A stretch of DNA of 64,000 bases from an uncultured Pantoea sp. (GTDB lineage: Bacteria > Pseudomonadota > Gammaproteobacteria > Enterobacterales > Enterobacteriaceae), in NCBI GenBank assembly GCA_913775175.1, contig CAJYKU010000038.1:1-64000 (forward strand), written 5' to 3'. The notes beneath the pieces are model-generated. The model was given only the letters and a program-made list of their open reading frames with translations. It searched no databases and was not told the origin of the DNA. Positions 38,986 to 49,070 of this stretch are shown here, piece after piece (position 1 is the stretch's first letter; every line of letters starts with the position of its first letter). Both the position numbers and the translations under genes were made by a program.

Positions 38986-41879
38986 GGCGTATCACTCTTT
39001 ACCGGCAACGACTGCTGCAGCCGTGCCAGTTCATTCCAGGTGGTAAAGCCCGGCAGCACAGCATAGCCTGGCGTTGAGGCGCTTTCTCCTCCGCCACTGA
39101 TTTGCGAAATCATGGCCATGCCCTGTTGCTGCTGCACTGCCTGGTGAAAGAAGGTAGCCAGTTGCGCTGCTGTCAGCTGTTTTACCTGTCTTATCACCTT
39201 CTCTCGCGTATCAAACGCGAAGTTATGCCGGCTGAAATCACGGCTATAGCGCCCGGCTTCCTCTTCCAGCGTTTGCGGACGCTGGCTGAGATCATTGATC
39301 AACGCCTGCTGATACTGCGCGAAGGTTTCCGGTTTCATACTGCGTAACCGTTGCTCTGCCTGCGGATAAAAGGCCTGAAAGCGCTGCAGCAGATAAGCAG
39401 GCTGTTTACTGTTGCTCTGTAGCAGAAAGCCGATACCCCACTGACGCCCGACCGGCATCTGGTAAGTAAAGACGGCATAGCCGAGCTGCTCCTCAGTACG
39501 CAGCTGATTGTAGAACCACGGCTGAATAATCTGACTCAACAGCATGCTGGCCGCCATGCTCTGATACTCATCATACCCAGCGGGCACATAGAGCGCCGCC
39601 AGTGCTGAGTCACTGCTGCTGACTGTTTTCTGCAGATTGGCCTTTACCGGTTTTTCAACTGCAACGTAGTGAGTATGCCACGCCTTGCTTCCGTTGCTCT
39701 GTAGCTGCTTTTTCAGTGCTTCGCTCAGCTTTTTGCTCTGTTCAGCAGAGAGGTTACCCACTACCAGCATCTCCGGCGTGGCGTGATGCAGCAGCGCATC
39801 GCGATACGCAATCACCTCCTGTAGTGTGATAGCTGGCAGCAGCTTACGTCGCGCCTCGCGCTGCGTATAAGGTAGCTGCGACAGCATCTGCATTGGCTGA
39901 ATAGCCTGTTCAAACGCTTTGCCTTTATCTGCTGCGTCGAGGCGCTCGCGATACCATGATTTCGCCTGCTCCAGCTGCTGCTCATCAGGCTGAAAACTGG
40001 CATATCCTGCAACCAGCTCCTGCAGTAACTGCGGCAGACGCTGGGTGAAACCGCTGGCAGTAAACTCCAGCCCCTCGTTTTCACCCACAGAGAAGCTGAT
40101 CCCGCCGACCGCTGCCTGTGAATTAAGCGTATCCAGCGCCTGGCTGGAGAGATAGTCATTCAGACCAAACAGTACTTGCTGGCGCGCATCACTGATCGCG
40201 CCCTTATTGCGTAACGCGAGTGTAATAGCGGCTTTGGGCTCAGAAGCATAGAACTGGCTGGGCATCCACCAGACCGGCATCGCGCTATCGCCACCAGGCT
40301 GAACAGGATGCGCTGGCGGCGCCTTCATGGGATGAATAAGCGAGAAGTCGGCAGGGATGTAAGGATTCAGTTGCGGCAACGAGAGCGTTATCCGGGTCGC
40401 ACGCTGCTGCCAGTCGCTGTACTGCGCCGCGCTGATTTTATCCACCTGATAAGGTGCATTAACAAAGTAGGCCTGTTTGTTATGCGGCTCCTGCGGACTG
40501 ATATACCAGATGCGGGCATTCTGCGGAGTCATCTCAGCAAGCCGCGCCGCTATGGCAGCAGGATCAAAGCGATCAGCAAGATAGGGAGCGTCCAGCGTAT
40601 GGGCAACCGGCACGCGCAACATGGTATCTGCCAGCCACTCGATATAGTTCATGTCACGGGTAATTGATGGGTAGCGGTAGTCAATCGCCAGGACATGCGA
40701 TACTTCATCAAAATAGCGTTTATCGATACCTTTACTACGCAATAAGTTGATATAGCTGAAGATTGCGGCCACTACCTCATCGCGCTGCGCCAGGCCTTTG
40801 TCAGTCAGCGAGACAGAGAGTGTAAATACGCCACTGTTGCGCTCTGTCATGGGATCGGCTCCTGCATTCACACCATCTGCCAGTCCCTGCTTCTGCAGCC
40901 AGTCACTCAGAGTATTCTGACTGCGATTACCGAGCAGGTAACCAATCAGCGTATCGGTTTTGCTGCGGAAAGCTGCGCTATTGTTGGCAATGCGGAATTC
41001 GATTTTAAGCTGCTTGCGCGGCTGGGCTGGCACATAGTGAATGATGATGCCTTTCTGTGCCTCAGTGACCACCGGCACGCTGATCTCCGGCACGCTGGCC
41101 TGATGTGTTGCAACACGCCCAAAGGTGCTGGCGGCAATCGCTGCTATCTCCGGCAGCGGCTTGTTGCTGTAGATCACCGCTTTCATCAGATTGGCTGAAT
41201 AGTGAGTGCGGTAGAAATCATGCAGCGCCTGCTGAAGCTTACTCCCCGGTTTGTCGCTCAGCGTCTCCAGATTCCCGCCAGCAAAGCGTGCCCCCGGATG
41301 TTGTGGATTTAGCGTTTCAGCGCTGACCTGCGCCATACGCAATCCGTCACGCGAGCGCGCCATAGTCAGTTCGCTGTCAACTGCGTGACGCTCACGGTCA
41401 GCGTTTACCGGATCAAGCAGCGGCTCAGCAATGGCGTCTGCCAGCCGATCCACTGCTGGTTGCAACGCATCATTCTCAACTTCCAGATAGAACGCCGTGC
41501 GGTAGGCTGCTGTGCTGGCATTATGACTGCCGCCGTGCATTTTAAGAAACTCAGCCAGGTTATCAGGCTGTGGATAGCGTACAGATCCCATCAGCACCAT
41601 ATGCTCAAGATAGTGTGCCAGCCCGGGCTGCTGTTCAGGATCGTCCAGTGAGCCGATTGGTAACGTCAGAGCAGCCAGTGACTTGGGTGCCTTGCTGTCA
41701 GAAACCAGCAGCACCGTCATACCATTGTCCAGGGTGATTGCCTGGTAGCTGCGCGGATCGCGATCGCTTTTGCGAATTGTTTCAGAAACCGGTTGCCAGC
41801 CACGTCCGGCATCAGCAAAAGCATTCAGCGCCAGCGTGCTCAGCAGCAGCGCGCCGATGCAGCGTGCGTAAATCCGCAT
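38982..41879 (-). CDS. ptrA: Periplasmic protease III (pitrilysin)
   Basis: PtrA is a periplasmic zinc protease of the insulin-degrading enzyme family (M16) that cleaves small peptides. The protein is 965 aa (E. coli 962). A Sec signal peptide occupies residues 1-23 (ends LNAFADA). The inverted zinc motif HYLEH is near residue 88-92 with the downstream glutamate. Four M16 repeats follow. It lies between recC and recB, overlapping recB by 4 bases, though it has no known part in recombination; this odd arrangement is conserved in E. coli. Confidence 0.97.
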   Translation of the reverse strand: MRIYARCIGALLLSTLALNAFADAGRGWQPVSETIRKSDRDPRSYQAITLDNGMTVLLVSDSKAPKSLAALTLPIGSLDDPEQQPGLAHYLEHMVLMGSVRYPQPDNLAEFLKMHGGSHNASTAAYRTAFYLEVENDALQPAVDRLADAIAEPLLDPVNADRERHAVDSELTMARSRDGLRMAQVSAETLNPQHPGARFAGGNLETLSDKPGSKLQQALHDFYRTHYSANLMKAVIYSNKPLPEIAAIAASTFGRVATHQASVPEISVPVVTEAQKGIIIHYVPAQPRKQLKIEFRIANNSAAFRSKTDTLIGYLLGNRSQNTLSDWLQKQGLADGVNAGADPMTERNSGVFTLSVSLTDKGLAQRDEVVAAIFSYINLLRSKGIDKRYFDEVSHVLAIDYRYPSITRDMNYIEWLADTMLRVPVAHTLDAPYLADRFDPAAIAARLAEMTPQNARIWYISPQEPHNKQAYFVNAPYQVDKISAAQYSDWQQRATRITLSLPQLNPYIPADFSLIHPMKAPPAHPVQPGGDSAMPVWWMPSQFYASEPKAAITLALRNKGAISDARQQVLFGLNDYLSSQALDTLNSQAAVGGISFSVGENEGLEFTASGFTQRLPQLLQELVAGYASFQPDEQQLEQAKSWYRERLDAADKGKAFEQAIQPMQMLSQLPYTQREARRKLLPAITLQEVIAYRDALLHHATPEMLVVGNLSAEQSKKLSEALKKQLQSNGSKAWHTHYVAVEKPVKANLQKTVSSSDSALAALYVPAGYDEYQSMAASMLLSQIIQPWFYNQLRTEEQLGYAVFTYQMPVGRQWGIGFLLQSNSKQPAYLLQRFQAFYPQAEQRLRSMKPETFAQYQQALINDLSQRPQTLEEEAGRYSRDFSRHNFAFDTREKVIRQVKQLTAAQLATFFHQAVQQQQGMAMISQISGGGESASTPGYAVLPGFTTWNELARLQQSLPVKSDTP

Positions 41880-41953
41880 GTAAACCTCTCTATCTCACGC
41901 TCTCCTGCACAGCGTATCCTGCGCAGGTTGATTAACTCTGTTTGTATAAGCAC

Positions 41954-41974
41954 ACATCCTGTCTGACAGGATGT
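41954..41974. terminator. Small inverted repeat between recC and ptrA
   Basis: A 9-bp perfect stem (41954-41962 with 41966-41974) with a 3-nt loop lies 7 bases beyond the recC stop. With no T-run it may be an attenuating or stabilising hairpin within the recC-ptrA gap (102 bp), where a ptrA promoter could also lie. Confidence 0.35.
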
Positions 41975-41981
41975 AATAGGG

Positions 41982-44900
41982 CTATGCCTCGTCCTGATGG
42001 GCAAGCCGCACTGGCAGATACCACTGGCGCGCTGCAGCGACAATCGCCTGAAGCATGTCATCATTCAGGGTGCGGTTCAGGCGCTGTAAATAGGGATCGC
42101 TGCCCTCACCCTGCACCTGATACCCTCCCTGCCACGCCTGCAACATTTTGCTGAGCGCTTTTTTCTGCGTTGCCTCATCCTCCAGCAGCTGACCACTTTT
42201 GCGATCAAAACTCGCCTCCAGCCAGGCTCCACCACTTTTGTTTAACAGCAACAGGGGCTGCGCCAGCCCCTGCTCACAAGCCATCACATATTCGGTCAAC
42301 TGCATTAGCGCGCTTTCAGCCGGAACCGCCAGGAAGCGCCAGCAGCTCTGTTTACGTCCATACATCCGGCTTGTACCACGACCACCAGCAGCACAGTAGA
42401 CCAGATGCTCCAGCCAGAGTTGCAACCCATCATTCATATTCAGCACACCGGGTCGCCAGCGCAGTAAGCCATCAGACTGCACCTGAGTCAGCCAGCCGGT
42501 AAGCTGCACCGAGCCGGTCAGCAGATTCACCTCCATACTTTCAGCAGGCTGTCGCTCTGCGGTCACTTCGGCTGCGACCTCCAGCATCTCTTCTATCTGG
42601 TTCTGCCAGAAGAGCTCACCAAAGGCACCATAAGGCAGATTACCCGCTGCACGATGATGTGCATAGAGTTGCCGGGGATCGTCACCATTAACCAGCGTGT
42701 TGAGTATCTGCGCGTTTAGCTGATAGCGCTCAAGGCTATCAGGCGCAAACGGCTCACTATCCGGCAGCTCACTCTCCTCGATCCAGAATGAGACGCCAAG
42801 GCGCTGCTGAAACCAGGCTCGTACCGGATGCCGCCAGAAGCGCAGCAACTGCTCCAGCGATAGCATATCCAGCGGCTTTACCAGCAGCGGCTGGACAAAC
42901 GCCGGCTGCGCAATACCACTGCCGGTTGCAGCAGGCAGCCATTCAGCGGCGAAGCTCTGTTGGTGATGTTCAGGTAAAAAGTTTTCGGCAGCAAACGGCA
43001 TCCGGCTATGCAAAGTTTGCAAGTGCTCACGTACCCTCTGTTCACTGATATCAGGTTCACTCTGCTCATCCCCAGGCAGACAGAAACTCTGCCCCAGATA
43101 GTCAACCAGTTCGGTGACCAGTACCGAGGGGTAGCGTTCACTGTTGTCCTGAATTGCACGGCCGATATAGCTGATATAAAGCTGCTGCTGTGCTGAGATC
43201 AGCGCTTCAAGAAACAGATAGCGATCATCGTCCCGACGACTGCGATCGCCCTTGCGTGTCTGCTGCTGCATCAAATCAAAGCCTGTCGGCACCAGTGTGC
43301 GCGGGTAAACGCCATCATTCATACCTAACAGGCAGACGACTTTGAATGGAATTGATCGCATCGGCATCAGGGTACAGAAGTTTACCGGGCCAGCCAGAAA
43401 ACGCTGGCTGATGCGCTGCTGGTCAAGCCGTGAACGTAACTCATCACGCAGCAGCGTGACCGGCACAGGCTGCTGATAAGCGGAACGCATACCCTGCTCA
43501 ATAATCTCTTTCCACTGCGTTTCAACCAGCAATAGTGCTGCTTCGCTCTCGGCATCGCCGCTAAAGAAACTGTCGATCAACTCGCGACAGAGCGGCAGCC
43601 ATTCCGCCAGCGTACGTTCGCCGGAGAGTTGTGCACGCCAGCTATCGAGTCGGGCCAGCAATTCTGCCAGGTGACCTGCCAGCTCAGCAATCAGACCGCT
43701 TGATTCGTCATAAGGCAGAATCCCCTGCCAGTCACCATTGCGGCTTTCAAGCGCATAGCCCAGCAGCATACGCTGCAGGCCAAAACGCCAGGTATGCTGG
43801 CCGGTAACTGGCAGAGCAAGTGCTTCAATGCTGGCATCATCCAGTCCCCAGCGGATACCCGACTCCATCACCCAGCGGCGCAGCAGGCGCAATCCGCTCT
43901 CATCGATGGAGAAGTGCTGTGCCAGTGCCGGTACTTCCAGTAGCGCAAGGATCTCTTCAGACGGGAAGCGGCTGTCCGGCAGTGCCAGCAGGCTTATCAG
44001 AGCCAGAATGGCCGGATGTGCCTGACTGGCGCGGCGGTCGGAAATAGCAAACGGCAGATAACGCTCAGGCGGTGCGCTGGCAAATGCTGCCTGAATAAAA
44101 GGCGCGTAGCTGTCGATATCCGCCACCATTACAATAATATCGCGCGGTTTAAGCTCCGGATTAGCCTCCATCATTGCCAGCAGATGATCCTGCAGCACCT
44201 CGACCTCACGCTGGGCACTGTGGCAGATCTGCAATGTAATGGAACGATCGTCAGGATCAAGCCGCCGCTTTTCCACACTGTTCGCCAGCTCGCCCGCACT
44301 CAGACCTACAACAGCGCGATCATTAAGCTCCAGCAGATCAGCCTGCAGGCTATGCAGCAGATTATCATGCGGCAAGTCGACAAATGCGTCGATATCGTTA
44401 GCTGCTGACTCCATCTGACTAAGCAGAAACAGGTTATCGCGCCCCAGCTTGCCCCAGGAGGCGAGCAACGGGTTGGTTAGCTGCTGTTCACCGCTGCTGT
44501 TAAACAGCGCAGGGGCGGCGGCGGGTTCACGAAACAGTGGCAGCGTCTCATCTGAGTGCAGGCGACGGCGCTGACGACTCTGCAACTTCGCCAGAAACGC
44601 ATAATCCTGAATATCTCCCCAGTAGTGACGACAGGGGTTGGTAAACAACAGGTGAATATCGATATGTTGCCCCAGAGCTTCCAGCGCCTGGAGATAGACA
44701 GGTGGCAGCGCAGAGATCCCGCAGATAAATACGCGCGGCGGCAGCCCGGGCGGCGGGCTGTCTGCCTGCTCCAGCGTCCGGATAAACCGGGCATAGAGAT
44801 TAGCACGATGCCACATCGGCTGGCCCAGGCTCTCGGTAAAACTCACCAGATCGCGCCACAACGCCGCCTGCCACTGTTGAGCCTCTCCCAGCCCCTCTAC

Positions 44901-45362
44901 CAGCTCGCCCCGCTCCCAGCTATTGAGCCAGTCAGCGCGGTAGACCAGATATTGGTCGAACAGGTCGGCAACACGGGTACTGAGCTGATAGAGCTTGCGT
45001 TTGTCATCATCGTCATGAAGATAGAGCCTGAGCGCCTGAAATGTCTCCTGCTCAAGTAACATCGGCAGGCGCTGCATCAGTTTCCAGCTCATATTCGCTT
45101 TGGTAAAAGCACTCTCTTCCGGTATGCCCGGCAGGACTTTAACAAACATGTTCCAGATAAAGGTGGCTGGCAGCGGAAAGTCGATGTTGGCGGCAATGCC
45201 AAAGCTGTTTGCCAGCTCCATTTGCAGCCACTGTGCCATTCCCGGGCTCTGTACCAGCATCTGCTCAGCAGCAAACGGGTCAGCAAGCGGCTGGTTTTCA
45301 ATCAGGATCCCTGCCAGATTTTTCAACAGATCGAGCTGATTGGAGTGGTAAACCCGGAACAT
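41982..45362 (-). CDS. recC: RecBCD subunit RecC (Chi recognition)
   Basis: RecC holds the complex together, splits the DNA strands and reads Chi in its tunnel. The protein is 1126 aa (E. coli 1122). It is built from two defunct helicase domains and a defunct nuclease domain, so Walker motifs are missing, as expected. Recognisable stretches are VYHSNQLDLLK (N-terminus), SPGMAQWLQMELA, PFKVVCLLGMNDGVYPR and DDDRYLFLEALISAQ. AAAGGAG lies 5 bases before the ATG. It is 81 bp behind ppdC. Confidence 0.97.
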   Translation of the reverse strand: MFRVYHSNQLDLLKNLAGILIENQPLADPFAAEQMLVQSPGMAQWLQMELANSFGIAANIDFPLPATFIWNMFVKVLPGIPEESAFTKANMSWKLMQRLPMLLEQETFQALRLYLHDDDDKRKLYQLSTRVADLFDQYLVYRADWLNSWERGELVEGLGEAQQWQAALWRDLVSFTESLGQPMWHRANLYARFIRTLEQADSPPPGLPPRVFICGISALPPVYLQALEALGQHIDIHLLFTNPCRHYWGDIQDYAFLAKLQSRQRRRLHSDETLPLFREPAAAPALFNSSGEQQLTNPLLASWGKLGRDNLFLLSQMESAANDIDAFVDLPHDNLLHSLQADLLELNDRAVVGLSAGELANSVEKRRLDPDDRSITLQICHSAQREVEVLQDHLLAMMEANPELKPRDIIVMVADIDSYAPFIQAAFASAPPERYLPFAISDRRASQAHPAILALISLLALPDSRFPSEEILALLEVPALAQHFSIDESGLRLLRRWVMESGIRWGLDDASIEALALPVTGQHTWRFGLQRMLLGYALESRNGDWQGILPYDESSGLIAELAGHLAELLARLDSWRAQLSGERTLAEWLPLCRELIDSFFSGDAESEAALLLVETQWKEIIEQGMRSAYQQPVPVTLLRDELRSRLDQQRISQRFLAGPVNFCTLMPMRSIPFKVVCLLGMNDGVYPRTLVPTGFDLMQQQTRKGDRSRRDDDRYLFLEALISAQQQLYISYIGRAIQDNSERYPSVLVTELVDYLGQSFCLPGDEQSEPDISEQRVREHLQTLHSRMPFAAENFLPEHHQQSFAAEWLPAATGSGIAQPAFVQPLLVKPLDMLSLEQLLRFWRHPVRAWFQQRLGVSFWIEESELPDSEPFAPDSLERYQLNAQILNTLVNGDDPRQLYAHHRAAGNLPYGAFGELFWQNQIEEMLEVAAEVTAERQPAESMEVNLLTGSVQLTGWLTQVQSDGLLRWRPGVLNMNDGLQLWLEHLVYCAAGGRGTSRMYGRKQSCWRFLAVPAESALMQLTEYVMACEQGLAQPLLLLNKSGGAWLEASFDRKSGQLLEDEATQKKALSKMLQAWQGGYQVQGEGSDPYLQRLNRTLNDDMLQAIVAAARQWYLPVRLAHQDEA

Positions 45363-45443
45363 AAATCTCCTTTAGCGAGGTAATACATTGCAGCCCGGTC
45401 ACTCTACCCTTAAACAACGGAGATGCCTATGGCTCAGCGCACC

Positions 45444-45749
45444 TTAATAACACCTCACCTGAGCGAGCGAGGCCGATCGCTGATATGGCCCTGTGACAGT
45501 AACCCGCACCAGCACACAACCGGGCAGTAAATGCTGTTGCTGGCGTTGCGTATGCCAGCCTGCGGTTTCATAGCCCAGCAGCGCCTGCTGCGCGACCTGC
45601 CAGGCCTGACGCTGATGCCACTGTTGACTAAACCCCAGCGCCAGGGCGCGATGATAGTGCAGCAGCAGAGTCACACTAAGCGCCAGTAATAACAGAGCTA
45701 TCAGCGCCTCAGCCAGACTAAAGCCCTGCTGCAGAATGTACTGCCGCAC
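45444..45749 (-). CDS. ppdC: Prepilin-like protein PpdC
   Basis: A 101-aa protein with a type IV prepilin leader. From a GTG at 45749 the leader is MRQYILQQG, cleaved before FSLAEALIALLLLALSVTLLL, with the conserved Glu at +5. AGAGG lies 4 bases upstream of the GTG. Longer readings from ATGs further upstream (up to 45881) would bury the leader and overlap ygdB more deeply, so I prefer 45749. It overlaps ygdB by 32 bases. It is assigned to PpdC by position beside recC. Its role is probably as a minor pseudopilin processed by a prepilin peptidase. Confidence 0.82.
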   Translation of the reverse strand: MRQYILQQGFSLAEALIALLLLALSVTLLLHYHRALALGFSQQWHQRQAWQVAQQALLGYETAGWHTQRQQQHLLPGCVLVRVTVTGPYQRSASLAQVRCY

Positions 45750-46146
45750 ATGCCTCTGCCGTGGTAAGCGGGCAGAAATCGATCCAGCCATGCGGTATTT
45801 CATATACCCGCTGTTCGTGGAGTGATACCCAGCGATAGAGCCAGAGTGCACTACCTGCCCGCCGCGCCGCAAGTAAGCCATGATCGTTCTCCCTGCGCAG
45901 CAGGCAACTTTGCCACTGCTCTGTCAGTTCCTGCTGGCACTGCCAGCCATTATTAATGCTCCAGCTCAACTCTGTTCCCCAGCGAAGTGCCGCCTGCGCC
46001 TGGCTAAAGGCCTGATAGTAGTGCTGGATATCGGCAATCAGCACCATATTGAGTGCCAGCTGCGTTCGGGTGGCGTGAAGGGTAACGCTGCCCAGTGACA
46101 GCAACAGCATAACCATACCCAGCGTGGTATTGCCCTGCTGTTTCAC
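45718..46146 (-). CDS. ygdB: YgdB family protein of the pseudopilin cluster
   Basis: A 142-aa protein (E. coli YgdB 135 aa) with one N-terminal hydrophobic helix (MVMLLLSLGSVTLHA, about 11-25) after a short polar start. It ends in a conserved GWIDFCPL motif followed by another cysteine (TAEAC), which fits a disulfide-bonded secreted domain as in PilX-like minor pilins. The N-terminus QQGNTTLGM is less standard than in its neighbours. It overlaps ppdB by 4 bases and ppdC by 32. Confidence 0.88.
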   Translation of the reverse strand: MKQQGNTTLGMVMLLLSLGSVTLHATRTQLALNMVLIADIQHYYQAFSQAQAALRWGTELSWSINNGWQCQQELTEQWQSCLLRRENDHGLLAARRAGSALWLYRWVSLHEQRVYEIPHGWIDFCPLTTAEACAAVHSAAGL

Positions 46147-46682
46147 AGATTAAGACCTTCAACCACGCGTACCAGCGTTATCTGCTGCTGTCCGGCATGT
46201 CCAGTCAGCTCCAGCTGCAAATGGCGCTGATGACGGCGAATATGAAAGCGCTCCAGTTGCATAAAAGCGGGATCGGTCATGCGCTCCCAGCCGCTGCTGT
46301 GGCACTCATCCACGCCGCGCTGCATCTCCAGCTGTCCGTTGCGTAACCGGTAGCCGTAAAAATCACTGTCGTTATGCCCCACACCTTCCCATTGTCCATT
46401 GCTGTTGCCATCCCAGCGCAGTAATACACAGCTGCTATCAGCCGCCAGCGTCAGCGGTGAGCCAGTGCACTCACCCCGGCAGTAACCAGCCCGGCGAAGC
46501 GCTTTCTCCAGCGTTCCGGCAAGCTGCTCCAGCTCAAGTTGTAGCTGTACCCGTTGCTGCAGTTGCAGATTCTGCTCCAGCAGCAGAGGCAGAAAGCGCC
46601 CCAGGCTCACCATCACAATCGCGCTGATTGCCAGAGCCATCAACATCTCCAGCAGGCTAAAGCCAGACTCAGCTAGTCGCAT
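46143..46682 (-). CDS. ppdB: Prepilin-like protein PpdB
   Basis: A 179-aa minor pseudopilin (E. coli PpdB 187 aa). The prepilin cleavage site is MRLAESG followed by FSLLEMLMALAISAIVMVSLG, with Glu at +5. Cysteines at YCRGEC and SSC suggest a disulfide in the periplasmic domain. It resembles PilW/GspJ-type pilins. It overlaps ppdA by 10 bases and ygdB by 4. Confidence 0.9.
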   Translation of the reverse strand: MRLAESGFSLLEMLMALAISAIVMVSLGRFLPLLLEQNLQLQQRVQLQLELEQLAGTLEKALRRAGYCRGECTGSPLTLAADSSCVLLRWDGNSNGQWEGVGHNDSDFYGYRLRNGQLEMQRGVDECHSSGWERMTDPAFMQLERFHIRRHQRHLQLELTGHAGQQQITLVRVVEGLNL

Positions 46683-47143
46683 AGCGTAATCTCCGGCTGG
46701 CAGAGACGTATGCGCGCCCGTGAGGAGATCACTACCCGCCAGTGCCCTGCACGGCTTACCACCTCCAGGCTACCGGCGCGCGCCACATCGCGACGTCCGT
46801 AAAAGCCTGGCTCGCCGTTCAGTGCCCGGAGATCTATCCCCGCATAGGGTGGAATAAACCACCAGCGTGATGCTGCTTTGCATCCGGCTGCAGGCACCGG
46901 ACCGGTTCCCAGGCAGCCGCCATTACCGGACAGTAGCCAGAGTTTAAGATCACGGTTATACCAGCTGGCATGGGCGCGCAGGCTCAACAGAAATCCCTGT
47001 AGCTGTAATACCGTTGCGCGAAGCTGTTGCTGTTGCTGCCAGCGCTGCCAGCTATACAGCGCGCCGGTTCCCAATACACCTGCGATAACCACCACGATAA
47101 GCAGCTCTGCCAGAGTGAATCCATCTTGTCTGTTTTTGTTCAT
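46673..47143 (-). CDS. ppdA: Prepilin-like protein PpdA
   Basis: A 156-aa minor pseudopilin, the same length as E. coli PpdA. The leader MNKNRQDG is cleaved before FTLAELLIVVVIAGVLGTGAL, with Glu at +5. A GspH/FimT-like periplasmic domain ends in RIRLCQPEITLCD with paired cysteines. A TTG-started extension to 47179 is open but has no ribosome site. It is the first gene of the ppdAB-ygdB-ppdC-recC run. What filament these proteins serve is not known; the main pilin genes are not in the window. Confidence 0.9.
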   Translation of the reverse strand: MNKNRQDGFTLAELLIVVVIAGVLGTGALYSWQRWQQQQQLRATVLQLQGFLLSLRAHASWYNRDLKLWLLSGNGGCLGTGPVPAAGCKAASRWWFIPPYAGIDLRALNGEPGFYGRRDVARAGSLEVVSRAGHWRVVISSRARIRLCQPEITLCD

Positions 47144-47296
47144 GACGCTGACTTTGTCGCCAGTTTGGTGCCAATGCAAGGCACAGCCTGTCGCGCCGGG
47201 AAACGCTTCGCAGAGACTTTATTCTGTGGTGAAACAGCCACACTGTTTTGCGCGCTGGCCTCAGAAAACACGCTGTAGTAGCAGGGAGTGGGCGGC

Positions 47297-47326
47297 AAAA
47301 AAAAGCCCTGCACAGTGGCAGGGCTT
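47297..47326 (-). terminator. Rho-independent terminator of thyA
   Basis: A 9-bp perfect stem (47303-47311 with 47318-47326) is followed on the minus strand by eight T residues. It lies 18 bases after the thyA stop and ends the lgt-thyA transcript before ppdA. Confidence 0.93.
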
Positions 47327-47344
47327 AGTGAAGAGATATCCGCA

Positions 47345-48139
47345 TCAGACCGCTACGGGTGCTTTAATCGCGGGATGTGGATCGTAATCTTCTACCGCAA
47401 AATCCTCAAACTGATAATCGAAGATAGACGCAGGCTTACGTTTGATAACCAGCTTCGGCAGTGGACGCGGCTCGCGGGTAAGCTGCAAGCGCGCCTGTTC
47501 CAGATGATTGCTATAGAGATGAGTATCGCCACCAGTCCAGACAAAATCACCCACTTCCAGATCGCACTGCTGCGCTACCATATGTACCAGCAGCGCATAG
47601 CTGGCGATATTAAACGGCAGGCCAAGGAAAATATCGCACGAGCGCTGGTAGAGCTGACAGGAGAGCTTGCCCTTCGCGACATAGAACTGGAAAAACGCAT
47701 GGCAGGGCGCCAGCGCCATCTGATCCAGTTCGCCTGCGTTCCATGCCGAAACAATCATACGACGGGAATCAGGATCGCTTTTCAGCTGCTCAATCACCCG
47801 ACTGATCTGATCGATCTCCTGACCAGAGGCACTACCCCAGCTGCGCCATTGCTTGCCATATACCGGGCCTAAATCACCGTTTTCATCCGCCCACTCATCC
47901 CAGATAGTAACCTTGTTCTCCTGCAGATATCGGATATTGGTTTCGCCTTTCAGAAACCACAGCAGTTCATGAATAATGGAGCGCAAGTGCACCTTTTTGG
48001 TGGTAACCAGTGGAAAACCGTCCTGCAGATTGAAACGCATCTGGTGGCCAAAAATGGAAAGTGTGCCGGTGCCGGTACGGTCGGCCTTTTCTTCACCTTC
48101 ATGCAGGACATGCTGCATGAGTTCCAGATACTGTTTCAT
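47345..48139 (-). CDS. thyA: Thymidylate synthase ThyA
   Basis: ThyA methylates dUMP to dTMP with methylene-tetrahydrofolate. The protein is 264 aa, as in E. coli. The catalytic cysteine is C146 in [12 protein letters not shown]. The phosphate-binding arginines are in [12 protein letters not shown] and [14 protein letters not shown], and the folate-site signature is near the C-terminus. Its start overlaps the lgt stop by 4 bases, the coupling known from E. coli. Confidence 0.98.
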   Translation of the reverse strand: MKQYLELMQHVLHEGEEKADRTGTGTLSIFGHQMRFNLQDGFPLVTTKKVHLRSIIHELLWFLKGETNIRYLQENKVTIWDEWADENGDLGPVYGKQWRSWGSASGQEIDQISRVIEQLKSDPDSRRMIVSAWNAGELDQMALAPCHAFFQFYVAKGKLSCQLYQRSCDIFLGLPFNIASYALLVHMVAQQCDLEVGDFVWTGGDTHLYSNHLEQARLQLTREPRPLPKLVIKRKPASIFDYQFEDFAVEDYDPHPAIKAPVAV

Positions 48140-49017
48140 TTTACCTCTCGGGTTTGCTGCTGTGGCCGACGACGATACGCCCAGACCATCATGATAATAC
48201 CCGCCAGAATCATTGGTACAGAGAGGATCTGCCCCATACTGATACCACCTTCAAACAGCCCCAGCTGTGCATCCGGCTGGCGGAAGAACTCGACAATAAT
48301 ACGAAACGCGCCGTAGCCAATCAGGAACAGTCCTGAAACACTACCCATCGGACGCGGTTTACGAATAAACAGATTAAGAATGATAAATAGCACGACACCT
48401 TCCAGCAACAGCTCATATAGCTGTGACGGATGGCGTGGCAGCACGCCATAGGTGTTCAGCAACTGCTGATACTGCGGATTATTTGCCGCCAGTGCTAAAT
48501 CCTCGCTGCGCGATCCCGGAAATAGCATGGCAAATTTAAAATCGGGTGCCACCCGTCCCCACAGCTCGCCGTTGATAAAGTTACCAAGACGACCCGCACC
48601 CAGCCCGAAAGGTATCAGCGGCGCAATAAAGTCAGAGACCTGGAAGAAAGTACGCTTGGTACGACGGGCAAAAATCAGCATGACCACAATCACACCTATC
48701 AGGCCACCGTGGAATGACATACCGCCATCCCATACTTTGAACAGATAGAGCGGATTTTCCAGAAACAGAGGCAGATTGTAGAACAGCACGTAGCCAATGC
48801 GCCCGCCAAGAAAGACGCCCAGAAAACCAGCATAAAGCAGGTTTTCAACTTCCTCTTTTGTCCAGCCGCTGCCGGGCTTATTGGCGCGACGCACCGCAAG
48901 CCACATAGCAAACACAAAGCCTACCAGGTACATCAGACCATACCAGTGAAGCGAAATCGGTCCGATAGAGAAGATTACCGGATCGAACTGGGGAAATGAA
49001 ATGTAGCCGTTATTCAT
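48136..49017 (-). CDS. lgt: Phosphatidylglycerol-prolipoprotein diacylglyceryl transferase Lgt
   Basis: Lgt transfers diacylglycerol from phosphatidylglycerol to the lipobox cysteine of prolipoproteins, the first lipoprotein maturation step (its substrates here include YgdI, YgdR and MltA). It is an inner-membrane protein of 293 aa (E. coli 291) with about seven helices. The signature [16 protein letters not shown] (about 141-156) holds the essential arginine and asparagine, and [12 protein letters not shown] (about 98-109) the essential histidine. It overlaps thyA by 4 bases. Confidence 0.97.
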   Translation of the reverse strand: MNNGYISFPQFDPVIFSIGPISLHWYGLMYLVGFVFAMWLAVRRANKPGSGWTKEEVENLLYAGFLGVFLGGRIGYVLFYNLPLFLENPLYLFKVWDGGMSFHGGLIGVIVVMLIFARRTKRTFFQVSDFIAPLIPFGLGAGRLGNFINGELWGRVAPDFKFAMLFPGSRSEDLALAANNPQYQQLLNTYGVLPRHPSQLYELLLEGVVLFIILNLFIRKPRPMGSVSGLFLIGYGAFRIIVEFFRQPDAQLGLFEGGISMGQILSVPMILAGIIMMVWAYRRRPQQQTREVK

Positions 49018-49070
49018 TATTCACCATCGATTTTTCAGCCCGTAATATGGGCGTGGCTAAAGGGCCAGAT

